Below are positions 1 through 8,308 of a stretch of DNA of 25,600 bases, piece after piece. Source of the stretch: Prorocentrum cordatum. Taxonomy: Eukaryota; Sar; Dinophyceae; Prorocentrales; Prorocentraceae. The stretch lies in contig CAUYUJ010001748.1 of assembly GCA_963575745.1 (NCBI GenBank), positions 7,501-33,100 on the forward strand, in the 5' to 3' direction. A program made the translations under genes and the position numbers. The stretch's first letter is position 1; the number at the start of each line of letters is the position of its first letter. The notes beneath the pieces are model-generated. The model saw nothing but the letters and a program-made list of their open reading frames with translations. It was not told the origin of the DNA and ran no database searches.

Positions 1-230
1 TGTTGAGACGGCTGCTTTCGGCGGTGAGCAAGAGCACCGGCCCTGAGTAAAAAAGGAGGAAATATCGAGCGGGAGCGATGTTGCTGTCGGGGGGCCGGTT
101 TCGGCGCCCCCCCAAACCGCTCGAACGCGAACCTCAGTTTCAATGAAAACGCAGCCAGCGCCGAGGCGAGAGCGTCAAAGAGCCTGCGGGGGCCCAACAC
201 GAATAAACGACTTAGTCATTAACATTCAAC
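1..230 (+). repeat. Composite repeat module S, copy 1 (left edge cut by window)
   Basis: This block is a diverged paralogue of 5640-5960. Both carry, in the same order, a GGCGGYGAGCAAG stretch, a GAGCGGGAGCG block, a G-run followed by GGTTTCGGC or CGTTTCGGC, CCCCCAAACCGCT, a TCAATGAAA stretch, CGGCGAGAGCG-like sequence, and TAACATTCAAC leading into CAA-rich DNA. The GCGGGAGCG blocks resemble the 41-bp satellite found elsewhere in the window. The short frames crossing it differ from those in the second copy and look like nothing conserved. It is non-coding repeat DNA and its 5' end lies outside the window. Confidence 0.7.
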
Positions 231-318
231 AACATGAACAGCAGCTACAACACCAACACCAAAACCAACATCGACAACAACACCAACACCAACAGCAACA
301 TCAACAACAATCATTTTA
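225..318 (+). repeat. Degenerate CAA/CAC microsatellite
   Basis: About 90 bases of CAA triplets interrupted by CAC, CAG, CAT and CTA, beginning after TAACATTCAAC and ending in CAACAATCATTTTA. The left and right borders match those of the longer CAA arrays at 5961-6172 and 18936-23187, so this is an old, decayed member of the same cassette. Confidence 0.8.
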
Positions 319-930
319 CCAGCACGCGCCATGCTTCCACATGTCCCACGCACCCTTCTGGATACCACGCCCATCACGGGGGGCTCTCCCGGCACGCGGG
401 GCCCGACATTCCCTCGCCCAGATCCCCCGCCCAAGAAAGCATTGCCGCCACCTCTCCCGAGGAACTTCGACATCCAAGGCTCGGACGGCACATCGCCATC
501 GCAATCGCCTCGCGCGCGCCCCGCATCTCGGAGGAGGAGGCCGAGGAGGGGAAGGATGATGACGGAGAGGAACAGGGAGAGCAGGAGGAGGATGGAGAAG
601 GCGGAGGAGAAGGAGGGGGAGGAAGAAAGACTAGTTGTAGTAGCAGTACATCCGAGGACGAGCTGGCTCTTACTCCTCGTTCGAACTGTTACGCCACCAT
701 CCTGCGGCCTCGGCGCGTGGCCCTGAACGTTCACGCCCCCAGGCGCTGCCGCTCCCATGCTCGCAGTGCCCACCTGCCCCACCACACCTTCTCAAGAAAT
801 CCCTGCAATCAATCCGTCGGCCCTCGATCCTTGGAGTCCTTGGAAGTCATCTGCCCTCCTTCTTCTCCTCCTCCTCATTAGCTACGCTCACCAAAAATGA
901 TAACGAATTACTAAACAAGGTTTCAAGGTT
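319..930. other. Unassigned DNA with a short GAG/GGA tract
   Basis: No recognisable gene. Overlapping open frames exist on both strands, for example 234-881 on the plus strand, but they begin inside the CAA repeat and run through a GAG/GGA purine tract at about 527-630, giving low-complexity Asn/Thr and Glu/Gly-rich translations. From 640 to 890 the sequence is mixed and unique-looking, with no domain I recognise, ending in a small TCTTCTCCTCCTCC run near 870. Confidence 0.5.
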
Positions 931-1009
931 TCACAGGGACCCTTGGGAGCCCCCCAGAGGCGATGCCGAAACGAGGGACCCACTCATGAGTGCAAGGTGG
1001 GACAATATC

Positions 1010-1430
1010 AAGCGGGAGCGGCGAAAGAGGGAGGCAGGAGGAGGGAGGAGACAAAGGGGACGAAAAGGGAAAGGAGGAAGGAGGAGGGAGGAGGGAGGAA
1101 GGAGGGACGGAAAAGGAGGAGGGAGAAGAGGAGAAGAGGAGGGGGTAGAGGGAGGAAGAGGGAGGAAGAGAGAGGGGGAAGGAAGAGGAAGGAGGAGGAA
1201 GAGGAGGAGGAGGAAGAGGGGAAAGAGGAGGAGGAAAAGGAAAAGGAGGAGGAAAAGGATGGAGGACGAGGAGGAGGAGGAGGAGGAGGAGGAGGGGAAA
1301 GAGGAGGAGGAGAGGGAGGAGAACGGGGGCGGGAGGAGGAGGAGGAGGAGGAGGAGGAGAGGGAAGAGAAGGGGGAGGGAAGAGGAGGGAGGAAAGAGGG
1401 ACGGGGGAGGGAGGTGGTGATGCGACGCGC
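1010..1430 (+). repeat. GGA-type purine tract (left of LINE)
   Basis: About 420 bases composed almost wholly of A and G on the plus strand, in imperfect GGA, GGAA and GGGA units. All frames are largely open and translate to Lys/Arg/Glu/Gly strings, or to Pro/Ser/Leu strings on the minus strand, as expected for a homopurine tract. It stops abruptly near 1430, where mixed sequence belonging to or bordering the LINE relic begins. A tract with the same strand bias lies at the other end of the LINE (5440-5605). Confidence 0.9.
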
Positions 1431-1506
1431 GATTTCGCAAGTTTGCGTGCTCGAACAGCGTGGCTAGCCGGTGGGTGGCGCATAGGACCTCACGAAGATC
1501 CACCAC

Positions 1507-2156
1507 TTACACCACCACCGGCTTAGCCCCCAAAAGAGAGAAAACATCGGGATCCCGTACCCATGGGGGATCCCCAAAGATTGCGCCTCGGAGTGTGCCT
1601 CCTGCGCCCCATGGAGCTCTGTGCGCATGCTCTTGCCTGGCGCGCTCCGCGCGCCGTGCCTTGGCAGCAGCACGGTTGGTCTCGACGCGGGCACGCTGGG
1701 CCTCGCTCGAAACGGGGGGGGGAGGAGAAGGGACGACAAACGACGTCAACGACGTCGGAGGAACAGGAAGGGGAGACGGAGGTGGAGGGTCAAAATGACC
1801 ATTGCCTAAGTAGGCAGCCGCCTCAGCTTCAGCAGCGTCGTCCGTCGCAGCAGCCTGGGCTGGGACACCACGCACCGCTGCTCGTCTTCTGTTTCGACCT
1901 CGGACTCCGTATCCTTAGTCTGTGTAGCCATACTCTCTAGCTGAAACCTGTGACGCTCAGGATCAGCTCTGCGCTTGCCCCGTCTGGGGCGCGCTCCGTA
2001 ATCAGAGGGGATGTGAAGTCTGTTGCTCTCCGCATTGGACCACGGAACATAGAAATCCATCAAGGCCTGAAGCACGGCTGGCGGTTCCGAGTCGTAGACA
2101 AGGTCAGCGCCGCCCGACGCCGCAAACCTTGGTTCGGTCGAGCCAAGGCCTCGCAT
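1507..2156 (-). pseudogene. LINE C-terminal tail and 3' region
   Basis: Two overlapping minus-strand frames. The first, 2156-1806, gives an acidic, Arg-rich tail with an FYVPWS motif and a run of Glu/Thr/Asp. The second, 1875-1507, is Pro/Ala-rich and contains ETNRAAAKARRAERARQ, a basic Ala-rich helix of the E-x-N-R type. The region continues directly from the LINE C-terminal domain at 2467-2160, so I assign it to the same element. Whether the Pro/Ala-rich part is LINE or the flanking locus cannot be decided. An upstream frameshift separates it from the domain before it. Confidence 0.45.
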
Positions 2157-2159
2157 AGG

Positions 2160-2962
2160 CCCACAGGGTAAACTGTCTTGCCAGCCGTGCGGAATTTATC
2201 ATCTGACCGTCTGCCTAAGGGCGTGAGATGCGCACCTCTGCCATGACTGCACATACATTGTCCTGGCGTACTCTTGAGCAGGTTGGGATGACTTGGCATT
2301 CTGAGTCCTCGAATGCGGGTAGGTGCGCGTCCCATGTGATCCATAGGGGTGTCGGTCGGCCAATGATCGCACTGATCGCAAGAGCGACGATGGGACTCCA
2401 ACGGAAGGAAGTAGGGGCGGAGGTATCCATGTCGCGGGCACAGGGTGCTCAAGCCACCCAGACGCACCCGCTTTCATATGCTCGGCCAGGAGAAATACTA
2501 TCGCTCGCAAAAGTTGAGATCCCACTTCTAGCTGGTGGGCCAAGGGCTTGGCCGCGAGAACAAAGCGGCACACACCACACATGCTGATTCGTTCGAAATG
2601 GGGGGGGGGGGCCTACATGCTAGCGAGACGCAGACCTAGTCTCGCAGGGAGGGGGGGGCAGCGTTGAAAACTCCCCCAGCCCGAATGTGGCCAGTCCAAG
2701 TTTCTCAAGCATCGTTGCGCGTGAGATCGCCTCGCTCAGCATCGATGGCGATATCCACCGACAAACAATACAAGGAAAAACGAGGCTCCACAACTGCACG
2801 TTCGAGATTCCATTGAAGATCGCCCGCGCGCCTCATTCCCGAGAAAAAATCAAGCACAAACATTTCGGTGCGCGGCATGCGCGCAGGGATGGGAGTCGAA
2901 GTCTCCCTTCCAAAGTCCCGAGGCCGAAGAGGCCAAAAGCGATCCTCGAAATCAAGGGGCAC
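2160..2962 (-). pseudogene. LINE C-terminal domain, possibly methyltransferase-like (broken)
   Basis: Minus-strand pieces in at least three frames. The first (2962-2705) contains FVLDFFSGMRRAGDLQW, then LSVDIAIDAERGDL, which resemble a SAM-binding loop and the acidic strand after it. The second (2582-2460) has a helix ending GASGWLEHP. The third (2467-2160) contains DQCDHW, KSTPGQCMCSH and TVYPVGLCEALA. From memory, these motifs recur in this order in the C-terminal region of dinoflagellate LINE proteins; cytosine-methyltransferase-bearing LINEs are reported from Symbiodinium. The Pro-Cys catalytic motif of a C5 methyltransferase was not found: the expected place is disrupted near the G-runs at 2600-2660. 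Similarity to the LINE C-terminus is fairly secure, but methyltransferase identity is inference. Confidence 0.6.
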
Positions 2963-3106
2963 GAACCAGGAACGGGCTCCCTGGACGGTCCGCCAGGGAC
3001 GCGAAGAAAAACATCAGCGGCCTCGGGGCTAAAAACATAGTCCGATTCGATGAGTAACTAGCGGGCGTCACTGCCACTCAGTTGACCGATGACCTCGGAC
3101 TCGAAC

Positions 3107-3869
3107 TCAGACTTGACACGAGCGACGGGGCACACGATGGGCAGGGAGATCTGGTCTCCATCTGCCCAGTCCTGCTGATACTTGCTGAACTGCCCTGGCA
3201 GCTGCTGCAGCGTTCAGCCTAGCGATCATGTCCTGCTTCCTGATAGCTCCCTCTGGGTCTGTGCTGCAGTCGCTGTTAATGACTACGCAGGCCAATGCGC
3301 AACGATGCGAGTCCTTCGCCAGGTGCTCGACGAACGAAGCGCGCCCTGCAAAACGCGCGCTGCAATAATCACAGACTGTGGTGTTCCCAAGGATACCCCG
3401 AATAGTGCGTGCAAACGATCTGTGATTGCACACAATATGCTGACGGAGTCCTCTGAGTTGCTTGGGAGACATGGCGCACCACATGCAAGCAGATGGGTCC
3501 TGTGGCTGATCCTGCTGTCGCAGGGGGTGAGCAGGATCAGTAATAGGGGAACGCAGCTGGGTAAAATATGCTGAAAATTCGGGCCTTCGCGTCACGCGCG
3601 AGAGCAACCCTTCTATCATAGTGCGCCTGCTTGTGCACCGCCTCGGAGATGATGGATTTAAAGGACTTACCCCTTCCTCTCGCGTAGACCCCCCAAGGCT
3701 GGAGTTCTTCTTGGGGGTCTGGGAGAGCTTGCAGGTCCGTAGTGGGCCCTTGGAGCCAAACAAGGTCTTGCATGATCTGGGTCATCCAGGACCCTCCCAC
3801 TTCCCTAAGGAGCACCCCTAGAAGCCCCATGAGGTGCGTGGGTCCGATATTCCGGAGGCGGCCGAACAA
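3107..3869 (-). pseudogene. LINE post-RT region with two C2H2 zinc fingers
   Basis: Two overlapping minus-strand frames. The upstream one, 3869-3537, reads LMGLLGVLLREVGGSW, then LQDLVWLQ-like sequence and a Leu/Pro/Trp-rich helix, typical of the segment after the RT thumb in these elements. The downstream frame, 3763-3107 (218 codons), carries two zinc fingers. The first is C93-x2-C96-x12-H109-x4-H114; the second is C131-x2-C134-x12-H147-x5-H153 (genome 3487-3305). All eight metal ligands are present. An Ala-rich helix follows. C-terminal fingers in non-LTR elements usually bind nucleic acid during target-primed reverse transcription. A frameshift near 3600-3700 links the two frames, so the product is broken. 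Confidence 0.75.
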
Positions 3870-3917
3870 GCGAAGCCTGTGCGCTCGGATGTATATGTTG
3901 ACGTTAGCCTTGCAAAC

Positions 3918-4202
3918 TTAAGCCAACATAAAATTATTACGACATGCAGTATCATCGGTTCTGGGCTCACGTAGCACAGCACGGTACATGCGAACAAGAT
4001 CACCATTCAAACTGGCAAGCTGCGCGGAGGGTAGCGGCGGCCAAGTACTGGAATTGTACCATATACCCGAGATGAGGAGAGAGTCCACCAAGACAATCTC
4101 TATAAGCACGCCCAGATCTGGCCCTCTAAGAACCTTTCTGGGGGCCACCATGACCCGGAACAACTTTGGGCACGATGGGCCAAATGCGGGGCCAGACTGC
4201 AA
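3918..4202 (-). pseudogene. LINE RT thumb/connection segment (broken)
   Basis: A 94-codon minus-strand frame containing VLVDSLLISGIWYNSSTWP, then LPSAQLASLNGDLVRMYRAVL. The pattern of an Leu-rich helix, a Trp-Pro pair and an SAQLxxLN helix is the region after the palm domain in LINE-type reverse transcriptases. It lies directly downstream of the RT core, separated by about 135 bases with stops in the expected frame (for example a TGA near 4282), where the fingers-to-thumb linker should be. It is a decayed part of one polyprotein, not a gene. Confidence 0.65.
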
Positions 4203-4337
4203 GCATCGTTTAATGCTGTGCCCAAGTGCGTGTACTGATGAACTGCGTGTAATACGAATTGCCCATATACTGTACTGTTAATTCAATTAATTCCCAAGAG
4301 GCCGTCCGCATCTCTCCATGAAGCGAGCTCAGCCTTG

Positions 4338-5177
4338 TCAGCTCCCGCACCTCTGAACTGAAAGGGCGCTACTGATTTGCCCTTTTCCAGAGTGGAGGCG
4401 TATGCCTCTCTCGGCAAAAGTGTCAAAGACGATGCTGATCAGCATCGGCGCGATCGAGAGCAGGGTTCTCGCCCGACCCATGAACATGAACAGCGAATCA
4501 TCGAACAAGGCCATATCCATAGAGTGCTCTGTATATACTGCCTCAGGGTGGGAAGCTTCCGAGATGCTGCCGTTGGGACACGCTGGAAAGCGAAGCTCGA
4601 CTCCGAACTCCCAGATGCGGCCCTGGACCACTTGCATGATGGAACACATCACGAAATTGAAAATGAGGACCCCAAGCTGTTGGCCAGGACTCGAACCTGT
4701 GGCAGGAAAGGCCACGTGCGAGCCTCCAGGGACCACGAACCAATTTTGATGGTAGGCGTCTGCGACCAAAGCGTGCAGCCGAGGAGGGAGACCCAAGACC
4801 CCAAATAAAGGCCCTTCATATCGAACGTGCTCCGCGAGGTCCCTGGCAGCGTCGGAAGGTAACCCAGCCATGCGGAGTATGTGGGCGATAGCCTCCATCG
4901 GCTCAGAGCAATGTGTGCGGAATATCAGCTCGCGCAAGCTCCTATAAAAGGCCTGAACAGCATCGAGCGGAAGAAAGAGGGTAGACAACTTGCGTGCTGC
5001 AGCTATCTGTTGATATGCGCGAAGTTCGAGAGCTGCATAATCTGACCCTATACCCCGTATACCTCCATATTGTCGAGGACCCGCAAAAGGAGGTAGGAAT
5101 GGAGCAACTTGGGCTCGTAAGAAAGCCCTAGATCGCTTGCCCAACTGAGACGATCCCCCAAGATAGACCGATAACAT
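4338..5177 (-). pseudogene. LINE reverse transcriptase core
   Basis: An uninterrupted 279-codon minus-strand frame with the RT palm. Motif 2 region: GPRQYGGIRGIGSDYAA, residues 34-49. Motif A: LPLDAVQAFY, 69-78, with catalytic D72. Motif B: GSSPGQQLGVLIFNF, 161-175. Motif C: LFDDSLFM, 224-231, with the Asp pair D226-D227. Motif D: a GIRLHSGKGQ-like strand, 258-267. All three catalytic aspartates are present. The first Met is not a true start, because the RT domain continues upstream in another frame (to about 5400) across a frameshift at 5150-5178. The sequence style (Q-Y-G-G-I after a PRQ, DAVQAFY) matches dinoflagellate LINEs. Retained motifs with surrounding frameshifts suggest a moderately young dead copy. 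Confidence 0.85.
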
Positions 5178-5400
5178 TGTTTGTCCATGGGCTCCCCACG
5201 CTTGAATACAAATCCAGCAGTACCCACCCTTCCATTGAATATATTATATCAGACTATCGTGCGTAGGAATACTTTGGTGATCAGCGGGTGCAGCAACATT
5301 GAAATGGGCTTAAACAGCCTGGCGACCATGCGGCCCGTGACTCCATCTGGACCTGCTGCTGCATTGCGTGCAATTTTGCCAGATCTCTCAACTTGTGCCA
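5178..5400 (-). pseudogene. LINE RT N-terminal segment (frameshifted, with stop)
   Basis: Translating the minus strand upstream of the RT core gives RNAAAGPDGV (genome about 5339-5368), a run ending MLLHPLITKVFLRTIV, an in-frame TGA, then NGRVG and KQCYRSIL (about 5170-5190). GPDG and YRSI-type motifs mark the N-terminal RT region of LINEs. The frame meets the main RT frame after YRSIL with a one-base shift. North of about 5440 the sequence becomes a purine tract, so everything upstream of GPDG is missing. Confidence 0.7.
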
Positions 5401-5439
5401 AGCTGGGAATATCTGTGATATCGCACTACAAATCGTGAA

Positions 5440-5605
5440 AGTCGGGAGGGGGAGGAGGGAGGAGGGAGAGGAGGAGGGGGTGGAGGAAGGAAGAGGGAGG
5501 AAGAGGGAGGGGGGAGGAGGGAGGAGGAGAGTAGGAGGAGGAGGAGAAGGAGGAGGAGGAGGAGAAGGAGGACGAGGACGAGGAGGAGGAGGAGACAACG
5601 GCGCC
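5440..5605 (+). repeat. GGA-type purine tract (right of LINE)
   Basis: About 165 bases of nearly pure GGA, GGGA and GAGGAA units on the plus strand, starting right after the last LINE-like sequence (TCGTGAAAGTC) and ending in ACGAGGAGGAGGAGACAACG. It matches the tract at 1010-1430 in strand bias and composition, so the LINE is bracketed by two purine tracts. Confidence 0.9.
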
Positions 5606-5639
5606 AGTCCAGCGTAAACGGGGGGGAGTCTCAGGCGGG

Positions 5640-5960
5640 AGCGCTGGTTTTGTCGGGACGGGGACTGTCGGCGGCGAGCAAGGGCATCGCCTTGAGTGAA
5701 CAAGGAAGGAACTCTAGAGCGGGAGCGCTGTTGTTGCTGGGGGGCGGCGCCGATGAGAGAAAGAGTAGCGCGCCTGTCCAAGGTAGAACGGGATGAAGTC
5801 TCGAGAGGGAGCGTTGTTGTTGTTGTTGTTGTTGTTGTTGGGGGGGCCGTTTCGGCAGTCCCCCAAACCGCTTGAGAGTGAGCCTCATGTTCAATGAAAG
5901 GGCAGCCGGCGCCTCGGCGAGAGCGCCAGGGCGCCTGTAAGGGGTCCAAAAATGTTTAAT
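5640..5960 (+). repeat. Composite repeat module S, copy 2
   Basis: Paralogue of 1-230 in the same orientation, with the same order of blocks: GGCGGCGAGCAAGG, GAGCGGGAGCG, a G-run then CCGTTTCGGC, CCCCCAAACCGCT, TTCAATGAAAG and CGGCGAGAGCG. It differs by an extra segment at about 5748-5850 that includes a (GTT)9-type run, and leads into CAA sequence through AGTAACATTCAAC as in copy 1. The two copies flank the region holding the LINE and both purine tracts. Confidence 0.7.
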
Positions 5961-6021
5961 CAGTAACATTCAACACCAACAACAACATCAGCAGCAACAA
6001 CAACCGAAGACAACAACAACC

Positions 6022-6084
<63 letters not shown>

Positions 6085-6172
6085 GCAACAACAACAGCAG
6101 CAACAACAATAACCATCACCACCACCACCACTCCAACCACCACCGCCACCACAACCGCAACAACAACAATCA
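5961..6172 (+). repeat. CAA microsatellite
   Basis: About 210 bases of CAA triplets, pure from about 6020 to 6080, with CAG, CCA and ACC interruptions on both sides. It ends CAACAACAATCATTGTAAGACTG, the border seen at the other CAA arrays, and feeds straight into a Q module. Confidence 0.9.
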
Positions 6173-6370
6173 TTGTAAGACTGTTCGCTCTTGTCTACTC
6201 GCGTGTCATTCTACACGTATATCCCCAGCCCTCGATATCCACCTTCTTCGTCTTCGATCATACCCCTTTAGGGGCAGATCTTGTTACCTGCAACGTGTAG
6301 ATCCTAACAGGCGAGTCGGGAAGGCGGGCCCAGGCGGTCAGGTCGAGTAGGCGGGTTGCTGAAGCGTGCG
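6173..6370 (+). repeat. Q module, unit 1 (old)
   Basis: It begins TAAGACTGTTCGC after the CAA array, then has CCCTCGATA, TCTTCGATC and a hairpin CCCC-TTTA-GGGG at 6263-6274. It continues through ACCTGCAACGTGTA and a GGCGAGTCGGGAAGGCGGG block that also appears in unit 2 at about 7050. Same order and orientation as the five other Q copies. No coding potential is supported. Confidence 0.8.
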
Positions 6371-6595
6371 TCCTACATGAAACGCAAGAAAGAAATCTCG
6401 AGCGATAGCGCGATTCCATAATAAATCGTAGGGAAATCCACAGCGAGAGCGTGATTCCTGAGCGTCGAGGGCGCGGCGTCTGAATAAATTGCGAGGATGT
6501 CCCTCGCCAGAGCGCAATTCCTGTATAAGTTGTGAGGAAAGCCCCAGCGAGAGCGCGATTCTTCAAGAAACTGCGAAAAAATATCAGGCGGGAAC
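6371..6595 (+). repeat. R41 satellite, unit 1 (diverged)
   Basis: About five decayed copies of the 41-bp unit (GAAGTCTCAGGCGGGAGCG followed by ATTCCTGAATAAATTGCGAG in the general form). Here the middle reads AGCGAGAGCGCGATT. The array ends in ATCAGGCGGGAACCG, the usual junction into the P module. Confidence 0.75.
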
Positions 6596-6777
6596 CGCTG
6601 TCGTTGTAAACGGGAGGGGGAGGCCAAAGACACAATTCTGAGACCTGGAGACTTTCCTGAATAAAAAACCGATTGCGAGCCCCAGGAAGAGCACTTCAAT
6701 TGAAAAAACGACGCGCCACAGAGGGGCGGATCTACAATAGTTACTCTTCAATAGTGAGAGTTCAACAACAAGCACTT
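6596..6777 (+). repeat. P module, unit 1 (old)
   Basis: It starts CCGCTGTCGTTGTAAAC, contains AGACTTTCCTGAATAAAAAA, GCGAGCCCC and CACTTCAATTGAAAAAA, and closes with a decayed tail GAGAGTTCAACAACAAG. The same blocks occur in the copies at 7338, 8309, 20825 and 22844, each time right after R41. The CAA array here is only a few triplets. Confidence 0.75.
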
Positions 6778-7117
6778 TAAGGCTGTTCGCTCACATCTGC
6801 TCGCGTGCCACTCAACAAGTATATCCTCAACCCTCGATACTCGCTCATATTAGTCTTCGATCGTACCCCCTCGGGGGTATGTATCTGTATCTTTATGACC
6901 TGCAACGTGTATTTCATGCAGCCCCTAAGGTAGGGGAAGAGAGGACGGATAGAAGGAAGGGGCAAGGGGGAGGGAGGAGGATGAAGCACGGGATTAGAAG
7001 GGGGGCCAGGAGCAAAAAACACGTGGCAAAACCAGACGGGCGGGTAGACACGAACGGGCGAGTCGAGAAGACGGGCCCAGGCGGCCAGGTCGAGCAGGCG
7101 GCTTCTAAGCGTGATCA
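6778..7117 (+). repeat. Q module, unit 2 (old, with purine insertion)
   Basis: It opens TTTAAGGCTGTTCGC and carries CCCTCGATA, GTCTTCGATC and the hairpin CCCCC-TC-GGGGG at 6866-6877. It then has the ACCTGCAACGTGTA block and, after an A/G-rich insertion at about 6925-7045, the GGCGAGTCGAGAAG block shared with unit 1. Frames across it are not conserved between units. Confidence 0.75.
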
Positions 7118-7339
7118 TTGCATGAATCGCGATGAACTCTCGAGCGACAGCGTGAGTCCAAAAGAAATCGTTTGGATAACCACAGCGAGAGCGTCATTCC
7201 TGAGTGTCGAGGGCGACGCGTCTGAATAAATGGCGAAGAAACTCCACGCAAGAGCGCAATCCCGGTATAAAATGTGAGGACGTCCCGCGCGAGAGCGCGA
7301 TTCGGGAATACCAGACTGTCAGGAAGTATCAGGCAGGAG
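7118..7339 (+). repeat. R41 satellite, unit 2 (diverged)
   Basis: Five or so degenerate 41-bp units, recognisable by AGCGAGAGCG, ATTCCTGAGT and AATAAATGGCGAAG stretches. It ends ATCAGGCAGGAGCCG at the P junction. Confidence 0.7.
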
Positions 7340-7516
7340 CCGTTGTTATTGAAAACCTGGGGGGACGGGGCGCAGTTTGGTGACACCTCGCTTTCCCTTC
7401 TCAAAAATTTGGTACGAGCCCCAGGAGAAGCATGTTAATTGAAAATACAATGGTTACTGGGCAGGGGGGATCAACGATATAAGTTCTTCAAATATGCAAC
7501 AACAACAACAACCATT
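7340..7516 (+). repeat. P module, unit 2 (old)
   Basis: It contains CGTTGTTATTGAAAACC, CAGTTTGGTGACACC, ACGAGCCCCAGGAGAAGC and TTAATTGAAAA, then a short CAACAACAACAACAACC run and CATTTTAAGGCTG. It aligns by block order with the other P copies but is more diverged than the 20-23 kb ones. Confidence 0.7.
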
Positions 7517-7805
7517 TTAAGGCTGTACGCTCTTACTTGCCCGCGAGTCATTCAACACGTATACCCTACACCCTCGAAACCCGCCCTCTTCGTCTTCGAT
7601 CACACCCCTTTCGGGGGGATTATTTCTCTTTGCTGGGGCCGGCGGGCTTAGACGTACGGGCAAACCGGAACGGGCGGACAATCCTTCGGGGGCGTACATC
7701 TCTCTGCCCGCCATTGGAATTGGCGCGGGCCCTGCAAGAGGAGGAGGGGAAGAACGAGGGAGAGTGGGAGGAAGGGGAGGGGGAAGGACGAAGGAAGAGG
7801 GAAGA
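7517..7805 (+). repeat. Q module, unit 3 (old), with purine tail
   Basis: It starts TTTAAGGCTGTACGCTC and keeps CACCCTCGAAACCCGCCC, GTCTTCGATC and the hairpin CCCC-TTTC-GGGG at 7605-7616. GC-rich sequence (CTGGGGCCGGCGGGC) comparable to the GGCCGGGCCCCGG part of the young Q copies follows, then an A/G-rich stretch at about 7735-7805. Confidence 0.75.
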
Positions 7806-8308
7806 TACCACGTTGTGAAGGCGTCCTTGGCGCGTGCGTGGTTCCTGAGCGCCGAAACGCAATTCCAGAATAATTTGTGAGGACGTCGCACGCGAGAGCG
7901 CAGTCCTGAGTACATTGTGAAGAAATCTCGGGCGGGAGCGGGGGCCCTGACTAAGTTGCGAGGAAGTCTCAAGCGGGAGCGCCGTTCCTGAGCAAATTGC
8001 ACGGAAGTCTCAGGCGGGAGCGGGGGTCCTCACTAAATTGCGAGGAAGTCTCAGGCGGGAGCGCCGTTCCTGAGTCAATTGCGCGGAAATCTCAAGCAGG
8101 AGCGGGGGTCCTGAGTAAAATTCGAAGAAGTCTCAGGCGGGAGCGCCGTTCCCACGTAAATTGCACAGAAGTCTCAGGCGGGAGCGGGGGTCTTGATTAC
8201 ATTGCGAGGAAGTCTCAGACGGGAGCGCCTTTACTGAGTAAATTGCGCGGAAGTCTCAGGCGGGAGCGGGGGTCCAGAGTAAAAATCGAAGAAGTCTCAA
8301 GCGGGAGC
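7806..8308 (+). repeat. R41 satellite array, dimeric (82-bp higher order)
   Basis: Tandem 41-bp units. The two or three at 7806-7920 are degenerate; about nine clean ones follow from 7922. Each begins GAARTCTC, then AGGCGGGAGCG. Two variants alternate strictly: A has GAGCGGGGGTCCT and B has GAGCGCCGTTCCT. The order is A-B-A-B-A-B-A-B-A before the junction into P at 8309. There are no unique spacers, so this is a satellite and not a CRISPR array. A frame on the plus strand (7997-8347) only mirrors the repeat. Confidence 0.9.

Larger units (their letters stand above)
1500..5440 (-). mobile_element. Decayed dinoflagellate-type LINE (non-LTR retrotransposon)
   Basis: Read on the minus strand, the element has in order: a GPDG-containing RT N-terminal segment (5400-5180), the RT palm (5177-4338), a post-RT region rich in conserved Trp/Leu (4202-3537), two C2H2 zinc fingers (3487-3305), and a long C-terminal region (3000-1800). 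I recall that order from dinoflagellate LINE polyproteins. Each part sits in a different frame with stops between them, and G-runs at 2600-2610 and 2651-2660 interrupt the C-terminal half, so no full-length protein can be made. No 5' ORF1 or endonuclease domain was seen before the purine tract at 5440, which suggests 5' truncation. The 3' boundary is uncertain: it could lie anywhere from about 1800 to 1430. The parts are listed separately below. Confidence 0.85.

Noticed and set aside
943-1467. Lys/Glu/Arg-rich protein in the purine tract
   Set aside because: Every frame of a homopurine tract is open; composition follows the GGA unit and there is no domain.
2228-2587. Plus-strand frames inside the LINE region (also 3182-3574, 3988-4281, 4377-4808)
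   Set aside because: They are antisense shadows of the minus-strand LINE pieces, which carry recognisable RT and zinc-finger motifs.
6263-6274. C4-loop-G4 hairpin as a bacterial-style terminator
   Set aside because: No U-run follows, no bacterial genes are nearby, and the context is eukaryotic repeat DNA.
7806-8308. R41 array as a CRISPR
   Set aside because: Units are contiguous with no unique spacers, repeats are too degenerate, and the setting is eukaryotic.
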